Positions 42,798 to 51,065 of a stretch of DNA of 64,000 bases are shown here, piece by piece. Position numbers and translations under genes: made by a program. The first letter of the stretch is position 1; each line of letters opens with the position of its first letter. The DNA comes from Archangium primigenium (GTDB lineage Bacteria > Myxococcota > Myxococcia > Myxococcales > Myxococcaceae): assembly GCF_016904885.1 (NCBI RefSeq), contig NZ_JADWYI010000001.1, positions 6,200,001 through 6,264,000 of the forward strand. The letters are read 5' to 3'. Below the pieces are notes generated by a model. It was not told the DNA's origin. It searched no databases and saw nothing but the letters and a program-made list of their open reading frames with translations.

Positions 42798-45700
42798 TCA
42801 CTTCAACCGGGGCCGCAGGATGTCGTAGTACGTGCGCTTGTCCGTTGGCTTCTCGCTCGGCCATACCGCCCTTCCCTCCCATGGGCCACCGTGCTTGCGC
42901 TGGTGCCGCGTGTGGACCCGGAGGGACTGAAGGTCTTGCTGCACCTCCAGCAGGTTGTACAGGCGTGGCGTCGACTCTGGACGCTCGCGTGCGGAAGCCC
43001 CGAAGCTCCCCGCGCCGATCACGTGGAGGCTCCGATGAGGCACGTGCGGGTTGAGCAGGTCCGCGCGCTCCTCGTGGACATGCCCATGAAGGAAGACACC
43101 GAAGTCTTGCTGCCCCAGCCGCTCCACGAAGGCATCCTCCTGGATCTTCTCGTTGCCGGTAATGGGGTGGTGGCAGACGGCCAGGCGCAGGACTGGGGTG
43201 TTCTCGGGCAGGTCTCCACTCTTCCGGGCCTCGTGAAGGTCGAGTTCGGCGCGGTCGAGACCTCGCGAGAGCGCACTGCTGGAGATGCTGGAGTGGTTCT
43301 GGTGGTACTCGTCGATCTGCCAGGCCGAGTTCATGGCCAGGAACTGGAGGCGTGTCTCGCTGAAAAGCAACGGGATGCACTGCTCCTCGGCCTTGAGGGG
43401 ATACTCCTTCAGGAAGAGCGACTCGTAGAAGTGCTTGGAGAAATTCTTGAAGCGCTCCGGGTACTTCGCCTCGTCGCGCACAAGATAGCCCTGCCCCTGT
43501 TTGAGGACGCTGTCCTCGGGGTACTTATGCATGTCCACGTGACGCTTTGCTCGCCAGGTGTACACTTCCGGTTCCCAGGACAAGTCATGATTGCCAGGCA
43601 CGATGATGCAGCGCTCCGGGGTCAGGCTGAAGCGTTTGAGGAGCGCGGAGATGAACTCGTACGCCTTCATGAACTCCTCGGGCGTCGCCCGTTGAGTGAT
43701 GTCTCCGGACACCACCAGATAGTCCAGTTGCTCCACGCTCAGGTCCTCGCTCCGCTGTTGGAGGTCCGCGGCCAGGGGCTGAAGCAGTCCGATCGGGTCG
43801 TCTCCGGCGGTGATGTGCAAATCACTGAGGTGGAGGATGCGGATGGGTTGCTCCTGGCTTGAGCGGAGCCGCTTCGCTCTGGTCACCACCGTCCCCGTCT
43901 CGTTGATGCTCTCCACGCGCCGTGCGTCCACGTCCTCGCGCAGCGCCACGAGGCGCATCCGCTGCTCCGGATCGGAGGCCTGAACCTGCTGTGCACTCCG
44001 GGTGATGGGGATCCTGCGGTCACACATTTCGCAACCCACATCCCATTTGTCCTGGAGCAATCGACCGCGAACGACCTCGTCCGAGAAAACCCTTCCGCAG
44101 ACGCATGTGATGGACAGCCGCTCCAACACGTCTACTCCGTGCTCGCGCAGATGCTCCTCGACAAAGCCCACGAACAGCTCACGTGTCGTCTGATTCGTTC
44201 CGGTATCGAAATAGACATCGAGCCGAGCGCGTTCCTTCGCGCTCTCGCGCTTGACCTGGCTCCGGCGCACGCCCACCGAGTTATGGCCCGCTTGCCCGAA
44301 CTCGGCACGGCTCTCCCACAAGCGCATGACACCAAAGCGCTTGGCGAGGGCTATCGCGCAGATCAGCGAGGCATAGATGTTGTCGATGGGTCCCAGGAAG
44401 TCGTAGTGCAGCGAAATGGCATGGGCGAATTCCACTCCCGCTCTGGCCTCAGTGGCACGGAAGAGAGACGGGAAGATGAGCCGCCCCTCGTGACGCAGGC
44501 AGATGCCATGCTCGAGCATCAACTTGATGACGCAGTTGAGGACCGTCGCCTCTTGATCCTCGGGCAGCCGGTCCTCGGACCTGAGCCGAGGAAAGGTCAT
44601 GTCCGGGGCCAAGACCTTTCGCTCCTCCAATGCGGGAACGCCGTGCGGATTGTCCCGCGCGGCGACGATGAGGGAGCCCGCGTAGCGCTCGATCTGCTCC
44701 ACCTCCAGGATGAGCATGCGCGTTCCGCCCGCCATCCGGGTGTCCGCCACGAACCCTTGTCGGGTGAGATGACCGACCACGGCCTCGAGCGCCGCGAAGT
44801 CGAAGGGTCCTCCCACCTCCCGGCGCAGCTCGCTCTCCAGGTCCCAGAAGCTCATGACCACGCGCTTCTCCTGGCGACGGCGCAGAACGAGCTGTCGGAG
44901 CCGTTGGAACAACTCGGGGCGGCTCACCTGCTCGAGGCTTTTCCAATCAATGGTGTCGTCGAGGCGCCGCTTCAGCTCGGAAATCCCCTGCCCGTTCTTC
45001 GCGCTCGTCAACACATACGAAAGCGAGGGGTCGAGTCGACGCGCCAGGCCCTCGAGCGCGGGTCCATCCACCGGAGACTCCGGCGTGTCCACCTTGGTGC
45101 CCACCAGGAGCCTGCGGATCCGCTGTCCGCCGGGTTGAACGCGCAGACGCTGCTCCCATCCCTCGACCTCTTCCACGGCGGGTGCGCCCCGTCCCGGCTC
45201 CATCACCATGAGGGCCACGGAGGATTCCCGCAGGAAGAGCTGGTGCACGAGCCGGTACTCGCTCTGCCCGCCCAGGTCCCACAGGATGATCTCCCGCCGG
45301 GGGTTGTCCGGCGTGGCGGGCGCCATGGGCAGGGTCCAGAACCGCATGCCGTGCGTGGACTCGAGCTCCTGGTATTCGTCCTTCACCAGGCGCAAGGCCA
45401 GACAGCTCTTGCCCGCGCGGCCCTCGCCCACCAGGACGACCTTGGCGCTGACCTCGTGGACCGTGGGTGAAGGCGTGGGCGCACCGAGAATCACGGCGAG
45501 GTCGAGTCCCCAGAAGCCGATGTTCCGCCCATCCGGCCCAGGCACGGCCAGGACGTGACTTCGGGGAGAGAACGTCAGCCCCATATAGGACCAGGGGCGC
45601 GCGACGGCCTGTCCGAACTGCGCCACGGGCTCCCAGGTATCCGTGCGGAACAGCCGGATGAGGCCCTCCAGGCTCCTGGAGGCGAGCAATTGCCCGTCGA

Positions 45701-47588
45701 AGGAGAAGGCGACGCTCGCCACCGCATCCGTGTGTCCCTCCAGGACGCGGTTCTCCACGGGGTCGTCCTGGAGATCCACGACGTAGACGTTTCCGTCCCG
45801 GCCCGCCACCGCGACTCGGGAGGTCCCCGGCATCCACGCCACATCGAGGGCATCCACATCGTCGAGCAAGAAGGATTCGACGACGGACTGTCCGTCATCC
45901 GAGATGTCCCAGACCGACAGAGCACCACCGGCTGCTCGATCGCCCGCGCAGACCAGCCTCCGGCCATCCGGAGACCAGCTCAGCCCGTACGGCCCATGGC
46001 GTGGCAACAACGAGTGGGAAGGCGCCCAGGTCTGGTCATTCCACAACTGGAGGGCATCGCCCGCGACCTCGGCCGCGAGTCGACCCTTGGAAGACCAGCC
46101 CAGCAACGAGCCCCTGCCTTGCATCCGTTGGGGGGTCTTGAGTTGGCGTCCATCGCTCATCCACAGACGGATGTTCTGCCGGGAACGGGAGGCCAACGTC
46201 TCGCCATCCGGGGAGAAGCACACGCCCACGCACTCGGACTCATGCGCGCGACCCACCCACTGGGGGGCGTCTTCTCCCACGCTCCACCAGAGGAGGTGGC
46301 CATCGGAGAAGCCCACCCCCAATGCATCTCCAGAAGAAGACCAGGCCACGGAGCCAATGCGGCGGCCACCGGTCTCGAGCACCTTCCGAAGCGCCACGCC
46401 CGGCGGTCCGCGCTCCATCGGTGCGGGAGGGGAGACACGGAGCGCCGAGCGAAGTCGCCCATCGAGCCGAGCGGTGGATACACCCCTCGCCTCCCGCCAC
46501 GGGAGCGATTCCATCGCCGACATCGACGGGGTGACCAGGGACTGTCCGCGCAGGGCGTCGAGGGGCGCCTCGAGCCATTCATCCGGTTCACATCGCTCGT
46601 CAGGACCGAGGAGCAGCCGTCCCTTGGTGGCCAAGGCCATGCGCGGAAGGAGCCGCACGCCCCACTGCTGCTCCTCGAGGTCAATCCGTCCCGCGATGTA
46701 CCCCGCCCGTCCGCGCGTCGTCGTGGCTTGACCGAACAGCGAGGGCGCGGCGTTGACGAGGAGCGAGGGGGTGGCCAGCTCGTCATACAGACTGCCGCAC
46801 AGATACAGCAGGAGGCCGCTGGGGGGCGTCAGCGCTTCCTGGATTCGCGCCAGGGGTCCAGGATTCAATTTGCGAGGCGGATGGTGCGTCAGCATCAGCA
46901 CGAGGTCGTGTGCCCGCGCCCAGTCCTCCGCGGAAACGCCCATGGCGTGCTCGACCTGTTCCAGGTGGACTTCACACAGGTTCCCATCGTCCGCCCTGAG
47001 GTCGCCGCGGAAGATGGAATTGAAGCCGACGATTCCCACCTTCGTCCCGTCGCGCTCCAGCGTCGCGACGAAGTCTCCCGGCAGCAGTCCCGCGCGAAAG
47101 TCGCGAAGCCCCGGCATGGCATGCAGGCGACGCCAGTCCGCGAACCACTCCGAGAAGGGAGCGAAGGCGCCCTTCATGTGCTTCACGAGGTCGCTCGACG
47201 CGTCGGTCCCGGTCCGGAACTCCGCTCGCAGCTGCTCGACCGGGTAGCGGATGCCATGCCGGACAGGCATGCAGTCGTGATTGCCGGGGACAACCAACAA
47301 ACAGGGCTCGGACCCCAGGGAGCGGAAGACGTCCCACAGGGAATCCAAGGTGGCGTCCAGCAATTCGAACTCCCGTCCGGTGCCCGTCGAGGTGAGATCC
47401 CCCGAGATGAGGACCAGATCCCACGGGCCCGAGAGCGCGTGGGTCTTCCGGAGGTCTCGCTCGAGCTCCGCCCGGACCTCGGGCTTGAGCAGCAACGAGC
47501 TCCGCGGTGCCATGGTGAGATCCGAGAGATGGAGCCAGCCCATGCCCCGCTGTCGGCCCGTGACCATCCCCATGCGCTCCTGATGCAT
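42798..47588 (-). CDS. Calcineurin-like phosphoesterase / WD40 / Roc GTPase / COR-like / zinc ribbon / calcineurin-like phosphoesterase fusion
   Basis: A 1596-residue cytoplasmic protein; the ATG at 47588 has AAGGGGG seven bases upstream (alternatives at 47573 and 47567). Domains in order: (1) calcineurin-like phosphoesterase, ~17-325, with SGD (Asp64), PGNHD (103-105) and HHPP (235-236), but LSDLT replaces LSDLH and GSLYDE replaces GHxHE, so it is probably inactive; (2) seven WD40 blades, ~405-700; (3) Roc-type GTPase with GEGRAGKS (721-728), WDLGGQ (770-775), GTKVD (830-834) and SAK (862-864); (4) COR-like/winged-helix part ~885-1060 with RLIFPSLFR; (5) zinc ribbon with Cys1162, 1164, 1186, 1189; (6) intact calcineurin-like domain ~1248-1580 with LSDLH (Asp1256, His1258), SGD (Asp1296), PGNHD (1333-1335), CHHP and HGHVHEE. 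Likely a GTP-switched, sensor-gated phosphoesterase; targets are unknown. Confidence 0.9.
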   Translation of the reverse strand: MHQERMGMVTGRQRGMGWLHLSDLTMAPRSSLLLKPEVRAELERDLRKTHALSGPWDLVLISGDLTSTGTGREFELLDATLDSLWDVFRSLGSEPCLLVVPGNHDCMPVRHGIRYPVEQLRAEFRTGTDASSDLVKHMKGAFAPFSEWFADWRRLHAMPGLRDFRAGLLPGDFVATLERDGTKVGIVGFNSIFRGDLRADDGNLCEVHLEQVEHAMGVSAEDWARAHDLVLMLTHHPPRKLNPGPLARIQEALTPPSGLLLYLCGSLYDELATPSLLVNAAPSLFGQATTTRGRAGYIAGRIDLEEQQWGVRLLPRMALATKGRLLLGPDERCEPDEWLEAPLDALRGQSLVTPSMSAMESLPWREARGVSTARLDGRLRSALRVSPPAPMERGPPGVALRKVLETGGRRIGSVAWSSSGDALGVGFSDGHLLWWSVGEDAPQWVGRAHESECVGVCFSPDGETLASRSRQNIRLWMSDGRQLKTPQRMQGRGSLLGWSSKGRLAAEVAGDALQLWNDQTWAPSHSLLPRHGPYGLSWSPDGRRLVCAGDRAAGGALSVWDISDDGQSVVESFLLDDVDALDVAWMPGTSRVAVAGRDGNVYVVDLQDDPVENRVLEGHTDAVASVAFSFDGQLLASRSLEGLIRLFRTDTWEPVAQFGQAVARPWSYMGLTFSPRSHVLAVPGPDGRNIGFWGLDLAVILGAPTPSPTVHEVSAKVVLVGEGRAGKSCLALRLVKDEYQELESTHGMRFWTLPMAPATPDNPRREIILWDLGGQSEYRLVHQLFLRESSVALMVMEPGRGAPAVEEVEGWEQRLRVQPGGQRIRRLLVGTKVDTPESPVDGPALEGLARRLDPSLSYVLTSAKNGQGISELKRRLDDTIDWKSLEQVSRPELFQRLRQLVLRRRQEKRVVMSFWDLESELRREVGGPFDFAALEAVVGHLTRQGFVADTRMAGGTRMLILEVEQIERYAGSLIVAARDNPHGVPALEERKVLAPDMTFPRLRSEDRLPEDQEATVLNCVIKLMLEHGICLRHEGRLIFPSLFRATEARAGVEFAHAISLHYDFLGPIDNIYASLICAIALAKRFGVMRLWESRAEFGQAGHNSVGVRRSQVKRESAKERARLDVYFDTGTNQTTRELFVGFVEEHLREHGVDVLERLSITCVCGRVFSDEVVRGRLLQDKWDVGCEMCDRRIPITRSAQQVQASDPEQRMRLVALREDVDARRVESINETGTVVTRAKRLRSSQEQPIRILHLSDLHITAGDDPIGLLQPLAADLQQRSEDLSVEQLDYLVVSGDITQRATPEEFMKAYEFISALLKRFSLTPERCIIVPGNHDLSWEPEVYTWRAKRHVDMHKYPEDSVLKQGQGYLVRDEAKYPERFKNFSKHFYESLFLKEYPLKAEEQCIPLLFSETRLQFLAMNSAWQIDEYHQNHSSISSSALSRGLDRAELDLHEARKSGDLPENTPVLRLAVCHHPITGNEKIQEDAFVERLGQQDFGVFLHGHVHEERADLLNPHVPHRSLHVIGAGSFGASARERPESTPRLYNLLEVQQDLQSLRVHTRHQRKHGGPWEGRAVWPSEKPTDKRTYYDILRPRLK

Positions 47589-47707
47589 GCGTGCGCCCCC
47601 TTGAGCGTCTCTCGCGGAGCGAACGCGACCGGGCACGGCTGCGTCAAGTCCACCCGAGGCCTCCTGAGAAGGGCCCCGCCCGAAGGGGAAATGCTAGAAC
47701 ACCGCGC

Positions 47708-47836
47708 ATGGACGCGAGACCACCCGGCCAAGTGGTTGTCGTTGGCAATCCGCGCGGACGGCTGGCGCCCGTGGCGCAGCAGGTCTCCGCCGCGCTCCGT
47801 CACCTCGCCGCGTGGCGTGGAGGCGCGCTTCCGTGA
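47708..47836 (+). CDS. Small open frame resembling the N-terminus of an FMN reductase (possible remnant)
   Basis: A 42-residue frame (ATG at 47708). Its stop overlaps the GTG start of the nucleotidyltransferase gene (GTGA), a layout typical of translational coupling. The middle, GQVVVVGNPRGRLAPVAQQV, is like the first strand and loop of NADPH-dependent FMN reductases, so it may be a truncated relic or a short leader frame. There is no obvious ribosome site before the ATG. Certainty is low. Confidence 0.3.
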   Translation: MDARPPGQVVVVGNPRGRLAPVAQQVSAALRHLAAWRGGALP

Positions 47837-48693
47837 GCCAGACGTCCATCCCGCGCCTCGCGCGAGCGCTTCAGGACTGGGCGCAGGCGAACCCGGAGGT
47901 CCGCGCGCTGTTCTGGTACGGCGGCCATGGCTACGGTCGGCTCTCCGTCCACAGCGACCTCGACGCCGCCCTGCTCCTGCGTCCCACCCCGGACATTTCC
48001 CCGATCGCCGAAGCGCTGCTCGCCCACCTGCGCGCGGGGGACATGCCCGTGGCGTACCACGTCCTCGATCCGGAGGAGCGGCGCCTCTCGGTCTGGCTCG
48101 GCGAGGCCCTGACGAAGCTGGATGTCGTGCTGGGACGCGCGGCGGGAGAGCTCGCGTGGCTGGCCGATGCGCGAGACGTGCCCGCCCCTCGGTTGACCAG
48201 TGCCTGGCCGGTGGATGCGCCCGACGTGATGGACCTGCTCCAGCGCGCGGCCCTTCCCTGCCTTGGCACCGAGGCGCGGCCACGGCGCGAGCGCGGGGAG
48301 CGGGAGATCGACAAGTTCCTGGTGGCCTTCGAGGCCTGCGTCGGCGCGCGCGCCAGACTCGACGCCTATGCCTTCTACTTCCAGTACAACCTCGCGCTCG
48401 GTCGGCTCACCCGGCTCCTGCAGCTCACCCGCGTGGGCTACCAGTCCCTGTACCTGCCGCGCGAGTTCCAGCACACCCTGGGCCTCCAGGAGCGCGAGGA
48501 CTTCCATGCGCTCGCGGGCACGCTCCGCCTGGAGGAGGCCCGAGGCCGCGAGCGCGCCCTGGCCCGGGCGTTCCTCTCCGCCGTGGAGGAGGCCCGAAGG
48601 ACGTTGGACGTTCGAAGGCACCCCGACGAGCTGGGCGGCTTCCTCGAACGCCTCCAGCACCGCGAGACGGCGTCCCCGCCGGAGCGGTCGTGA
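47833..48693 (+). CDS. Nucleotidyltransferase-domain protein
   Basis: A 286-residue protein starting at GTG 47833 (an in-frame ATG lies 21 bp upstream). The pol-beta-type nucleotidyltransferase fold shows in FWYGGHGYGRLSVHSDLDAALLL (the helix-turn with the metal Asp pair) and LTKLDVVLG (third Asp). The opening motif is GGHGYGR rather than GSxARG. The C-terminal ~150 residues are helical (REIDKFLVAFEACVGARARLDAYAFYFQYNLALGRLTRLLQ). Such proteins transfer AMP or another nucleotide to antibiotics, RNA or proteins; no substrate can be named. An 18-codon frame overlaps its stop (48690-48746) and may be a relic. It is divergent from the phosphoesterase/Roc gene. Confidence 0.83.
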   Translation: MSQTSIPRLARALQDWAQANPEVRALFWYGGHGYGRLSVHSDLDAALLLRPTPDISPIAEALLAHLRAGDMPVAYHVLDPEERRLSVWLGEALTKLDVVLGRAAGELAWLADARDVPAPRLTSAWPVDAPDVMDLLQRAALPCLGTEARPRRERGEREIDKFLVAFEACVGARARLDAYAFYFQYNLALGRLTRLLQLTRVGYQSLYLPREFQHTLGLQEREDFHALAGTLRLEEARGRERALARAFLSAVEEARRTLDVRRHPDELGGFLERLQHRETASPPERS

Positions 48694-48746
48694 GCGTGTC
48701 CCCTGACTGGCGGCAGGTGCGCTTGGACGACGTCCCGCGGGGCTGA

Positions 48747-49346
48747 CTACTGGGCGCCGAAGGACTGGGTCCAGTAGTGCTTGTAGGTGCTGCTGGCGGC
48801 GTAGAAGTAGCCCACGCCCAGGTGCTTGAGGTTGGGCTCCATGATGTTGTTGCAGTGGCCGCTGCTCTTCATCCACGAGTCCACCACCGCGGCGGGCGTG
48901 CTCTGGCCCGCGGCGACGTTCTCCGCTGCCTGCCGGTAGGAGTAGCCGGCCAATGCCATGCGATCCCACGGCGAGGAGCCGTTGGAGCCCGTATGGCTCA
49001 TGAAGTTCTTGGTCCCCATGTCCTTGGAGTGCAGGCGCGCGGCACAGCGCAGGCGGGTGTCCAGGGTCAGCGCGGCCGCCTTGCCCTTGGCCACGCCTCC
49101 ACAGGTGGCGCCCGCGGCGCGCTTCTGGTTCACCAGGGTGAGCACCTCGTTCTCGAAGGTGGTCGAGGCGGAGGGCCAGGAGTTCTGGTCGTCACAGTAG
49201 GCCAGGGCCACCACGCCGCTCGGCTCCTCCGTGCGCATGCCCTCGTCCACCGCCTCCTCGCTCTCCGGCGCGGAGACATCGCCTCCGCAGCCCACGAACA
49301 GGGTGGCACCCAACAGCAACGACATCGCGCGCATGGCTCGCTTCAT
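48747..49346 (-). CDS. CAP/SCP-domain lipoprotein
   Basis: A 199-residue lipoprotein (lipobox VGC after AMSLLLGATLF; ATG at 49346 with GAGGGG upstream). Residues ~60-199 form a CAP domain: FENEVLTLVNQKRAAGATCGG, LDTRLRCAARLHSKDMGTKNFMSHTGSNGSSPWDRM, YRQAAENVAAGQSTPAAVVDSWMKSSGHCNNIMEP and the closing HYWTQSFG. The family pocket residues His (SHTG), Glu (AEN) and His (SGHCNN) are present. Bacterial CAP proteins are extracellular with mostly unknown functions; some bind lipids or act on cell walls. Its promoter region carries a dyad. Confidence 0.92.
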   Translation of the reverse strand: MKRAMRAMSLLLGATLFVGCGGDVSAPESEEAVDEGMRTEEPSGVVALAYCDDQNSWPSASTTFENEVLTLVNQKRAAGATCGGVAKGKAAALTLDTRLRCAARLHSKDMGTKNFMSHTGSNGSSPWDRMALAGYSYRQAAENVAAGQSTPAAVVDSWMKSSGHCNNIMEPNLKHLGVGYFYAASSTYKHYWTQSFGAQ

Positions 49347-49411
49347 GGTCTGGCCCCTCGGGGTTGGAAATGCGTCCAAACAAGGACTCCGCCCTTAAGC
49401 CACAAAACAAG

Positions 49412-49433
49412 AATACCTGTCAATCCAGGTATT
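49412..49433 (-). promoter_or_regulatory. Dyad operator overlapping the -35 of the CAP lipoprotein gene
   Basis: A perfect 8-bp inverted repeat AATACCTG-N6-CAGGTATT. On the minus strand it contains a perfect -35 hexamer TTGACA (49423-49418), 72 bases before the ATG; 17 bases further is GCTTAA, a poor -10. The overlap suggests a repressor site. Confidence 0.55.
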
Positions 49434-49481
49434 TGGCGGAATTTGCCGCTGTAGGTGAAACGTGTCATCCCTCGGGAGCGC

Positions 49482-50942
49482 TCAGGGGCCGCGCAGCACG
49501 GTGAGTCCCTGGTCGGTGAGGACGTGGAGCATCGCGGGCGTGGTGGAGGGATCATAGAGGAGTTGGAGGACGGTGCGCCCCCCCACGGCCGGGACCGGGG
49601 CGAGCTGTTTGTCCTTGTCCAGGCGCCACAAGCCCCCGCCCGCGGTGCCGATATAGAGCGAGCCGTCATCCGTGGCGGCGAGCGAGGTGAGCCGGGGCGT
49701 GGGCAGGCCCGCCACGGGGGTGCCCTTCTGCGCGCGCTCCTTGGGCGAGAGGAGGGTCAGCTCCCAGAGGCCGTAGGTGGCGCTGGCCAGGTAGTAGCGG
49801 CCATCGCGCGTCTGTTGGAAGGCGCGCCAGTCGTCGAATTCCTCGAGGGAGTTGAGCTCGGGCAGGAACGAGGACTCCACCTTCATGGGGTTGAGCTCCT
49901 TGGGATCCATCCAGTCCCACACCCCCAGGTCCGCGTTGGGCGTGACGATGCCGAACGTCCAGTCGGTGCCGATGAGCACGTCGCCGTCCTGGGCGATGCC
50001 CACCGCGTAGCTGTAGCCGATGTGCTGGTGGCCCCGCTCGTCGAACCACGTCGGGTGGCGGTGGCTGTTGTAGTCCAGCCCCTTGATGCGGGTGACGCCG
50101 TGGTTGGTGCTCACGTACACGTCGCCCTGGTCGCGGCCCCGCATCACCTTGGCGCAGCCGAGCACCGCCCGGTCCTCGTCGTAGTGCCAGTCATTGGAGT
50201 TGCGCAGGCCGGTGTTGCCGGGCGGGTTCCACGTGAGGCCCCCGCTCTTGCCGCGCCGGAAGGAGCGCGTGAGGTGCTCCTCCAGCTCGATGCCCTGGGC
50301 GGTGAGGCGCACGGCGTCCAGGTCCCCCTCGGCGTAGACGGGATCCTCGGCCGAGGCGCGCTCGGGGTTCACGAGCTCCTTGGCGTAGTAGCCCACGTAG
50401 GCCCGGCCGCCCGCGCCGCCGCAGATGACCGTGGAGGAGAAGCCCCGCCCCGCCTGGCCGATGTCGCTCGCCCAGGTGGGCTGGAGCTCGCCCGAGCGGA
50501 TGACCCCGATGCGGTTGCCCTGGAGCAGCCAGAGGTTGAAGTCGTCGTCGACGGCCACGCCCTGGGGCCTGCCCACGCCGAAGCGCTGCGTGTAGTCGAC
50601 CACGGCCTCCTGGGGCCACAGGTCCACGCCCCGGGTGTTGCCCGAGCCCCCGTCTGGCACCTCGGGCGGCGGGCCCGCGTCCGCCTCCGTCCCGGCGTCC
50701 GCCTCCGTCCCGGCGTCCGGCGCGGGCGTCCTCCCCTCTCCGTCCGTCCCGGCATCCGGCCCGGCCGCTCCCGCGTCGGCGGAGGCATCGCCTCCACCGG
50801 CATCGCCTCCGCCCTCGGTGACACCGCCGGGCGGCACCGGCTGCGTCTCGAGCGGCTCGCCCTCCCGCATCGCGTCCCCGCACGCCCACGCGGCGACCAC
50901 GCCCACGAGCACCGCCCCCACTCCCCACCATTTCCGCATCAT
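49482..50942 (-). CDS. Propeller-like lipoprotein with Asp/Ala/Gly-rich linker
   Basis: A 486-residue lipoprotein; the ATG at 50942 has GGGGAGG five bases upstream and the lipobox is WAC. A linker of ~90 residues repeats GTEADAG and GGGDA units. The rest is a beta-propeller-like domain with repeated strand patterns ending in Leu-Trp: VDDDFNLWLLQGNRIGVIRS, DVYVSTNHGVTRIKGLDYN, YYLASATYGLWELTLLSP, DDGSLYIGTAGGGLWRLDKD, VLTDQGLTVLRG. These are like the two-component-regulator propeller repeats. No catalytic motif is seen; a sensor or binding role at the surface is a guess. Confidence 0.8.
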   Translation of the reverse strand: MMRKWWGVGAVLVGVVAAWACGDAMREGEPLETQPVPPGGVTEGGGDAGGGDASADAGAAGPDAGTDGEGRTPAPDAGTEADAGTEADAGPPPEVPDGGSGNTRGVDLWPQEAVVDYTQRFGVGRPQGVAVDDDFNLWLLQGNRIGVIRSGELQPTWASDIGQAGRGFSSTVICGGAGGRAYVGYYAKELVNPERASAEDPVYAEGDLDAVRLTAQGIELEEHLTRSFRRGKSGGLTWNPPGNTGLRNSNDWHYDEDRAVLGCAKVMRGRDQGDVYVSTNHGVTRIKGLDYNSHRHPTWFDERGHQHIGYSYAVGIAQDGDVLIGTDWTFGIVTPNADLGVWDWMDPKELNPMKVESSFLPELNSLEEFDDWRAFQQTRDGRYYLASATYGLWELTLLSPKERAQKGTPVAGLPTPRLTSLAATDDGSLYIGTAGGGLWRLDKDKQLAPVPAVGGRTVLQLLYDPSTTPAMLHVLTDQGLTVLRGP

Positions 50943-51065
50943 CCGCGCCTCCCCGAGCGCGAGGCAGGAGCACAGCAAGGCGCATACCGGGCGCGGTGGC
51001 GGGAAGTGGATGAAGGCCGCGGGGGGATGGGAACCCGGCGTCCCACCCCACGGCGCCCGCGTGCC

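Noticed and set aside
42690-47707. A classic defence island around the Roc/phosphoesterase gene
   Set aside because: Neighbours are a MATE exporter and a nucleotidyltransferase; no restriction, CRISPR, retron or integrase gene is present, so a defence role rests on domain logic alone.
45555-48746. A 1063-codon open frame on the plus strand opposite the phosphoesterase/Roc gene
   Set aside because: It is the antisense shadow of the large gene, with Arg/Pro/Gly-rich composition, and changes into the nucleotidyltransferase frame region without a domain of its own.
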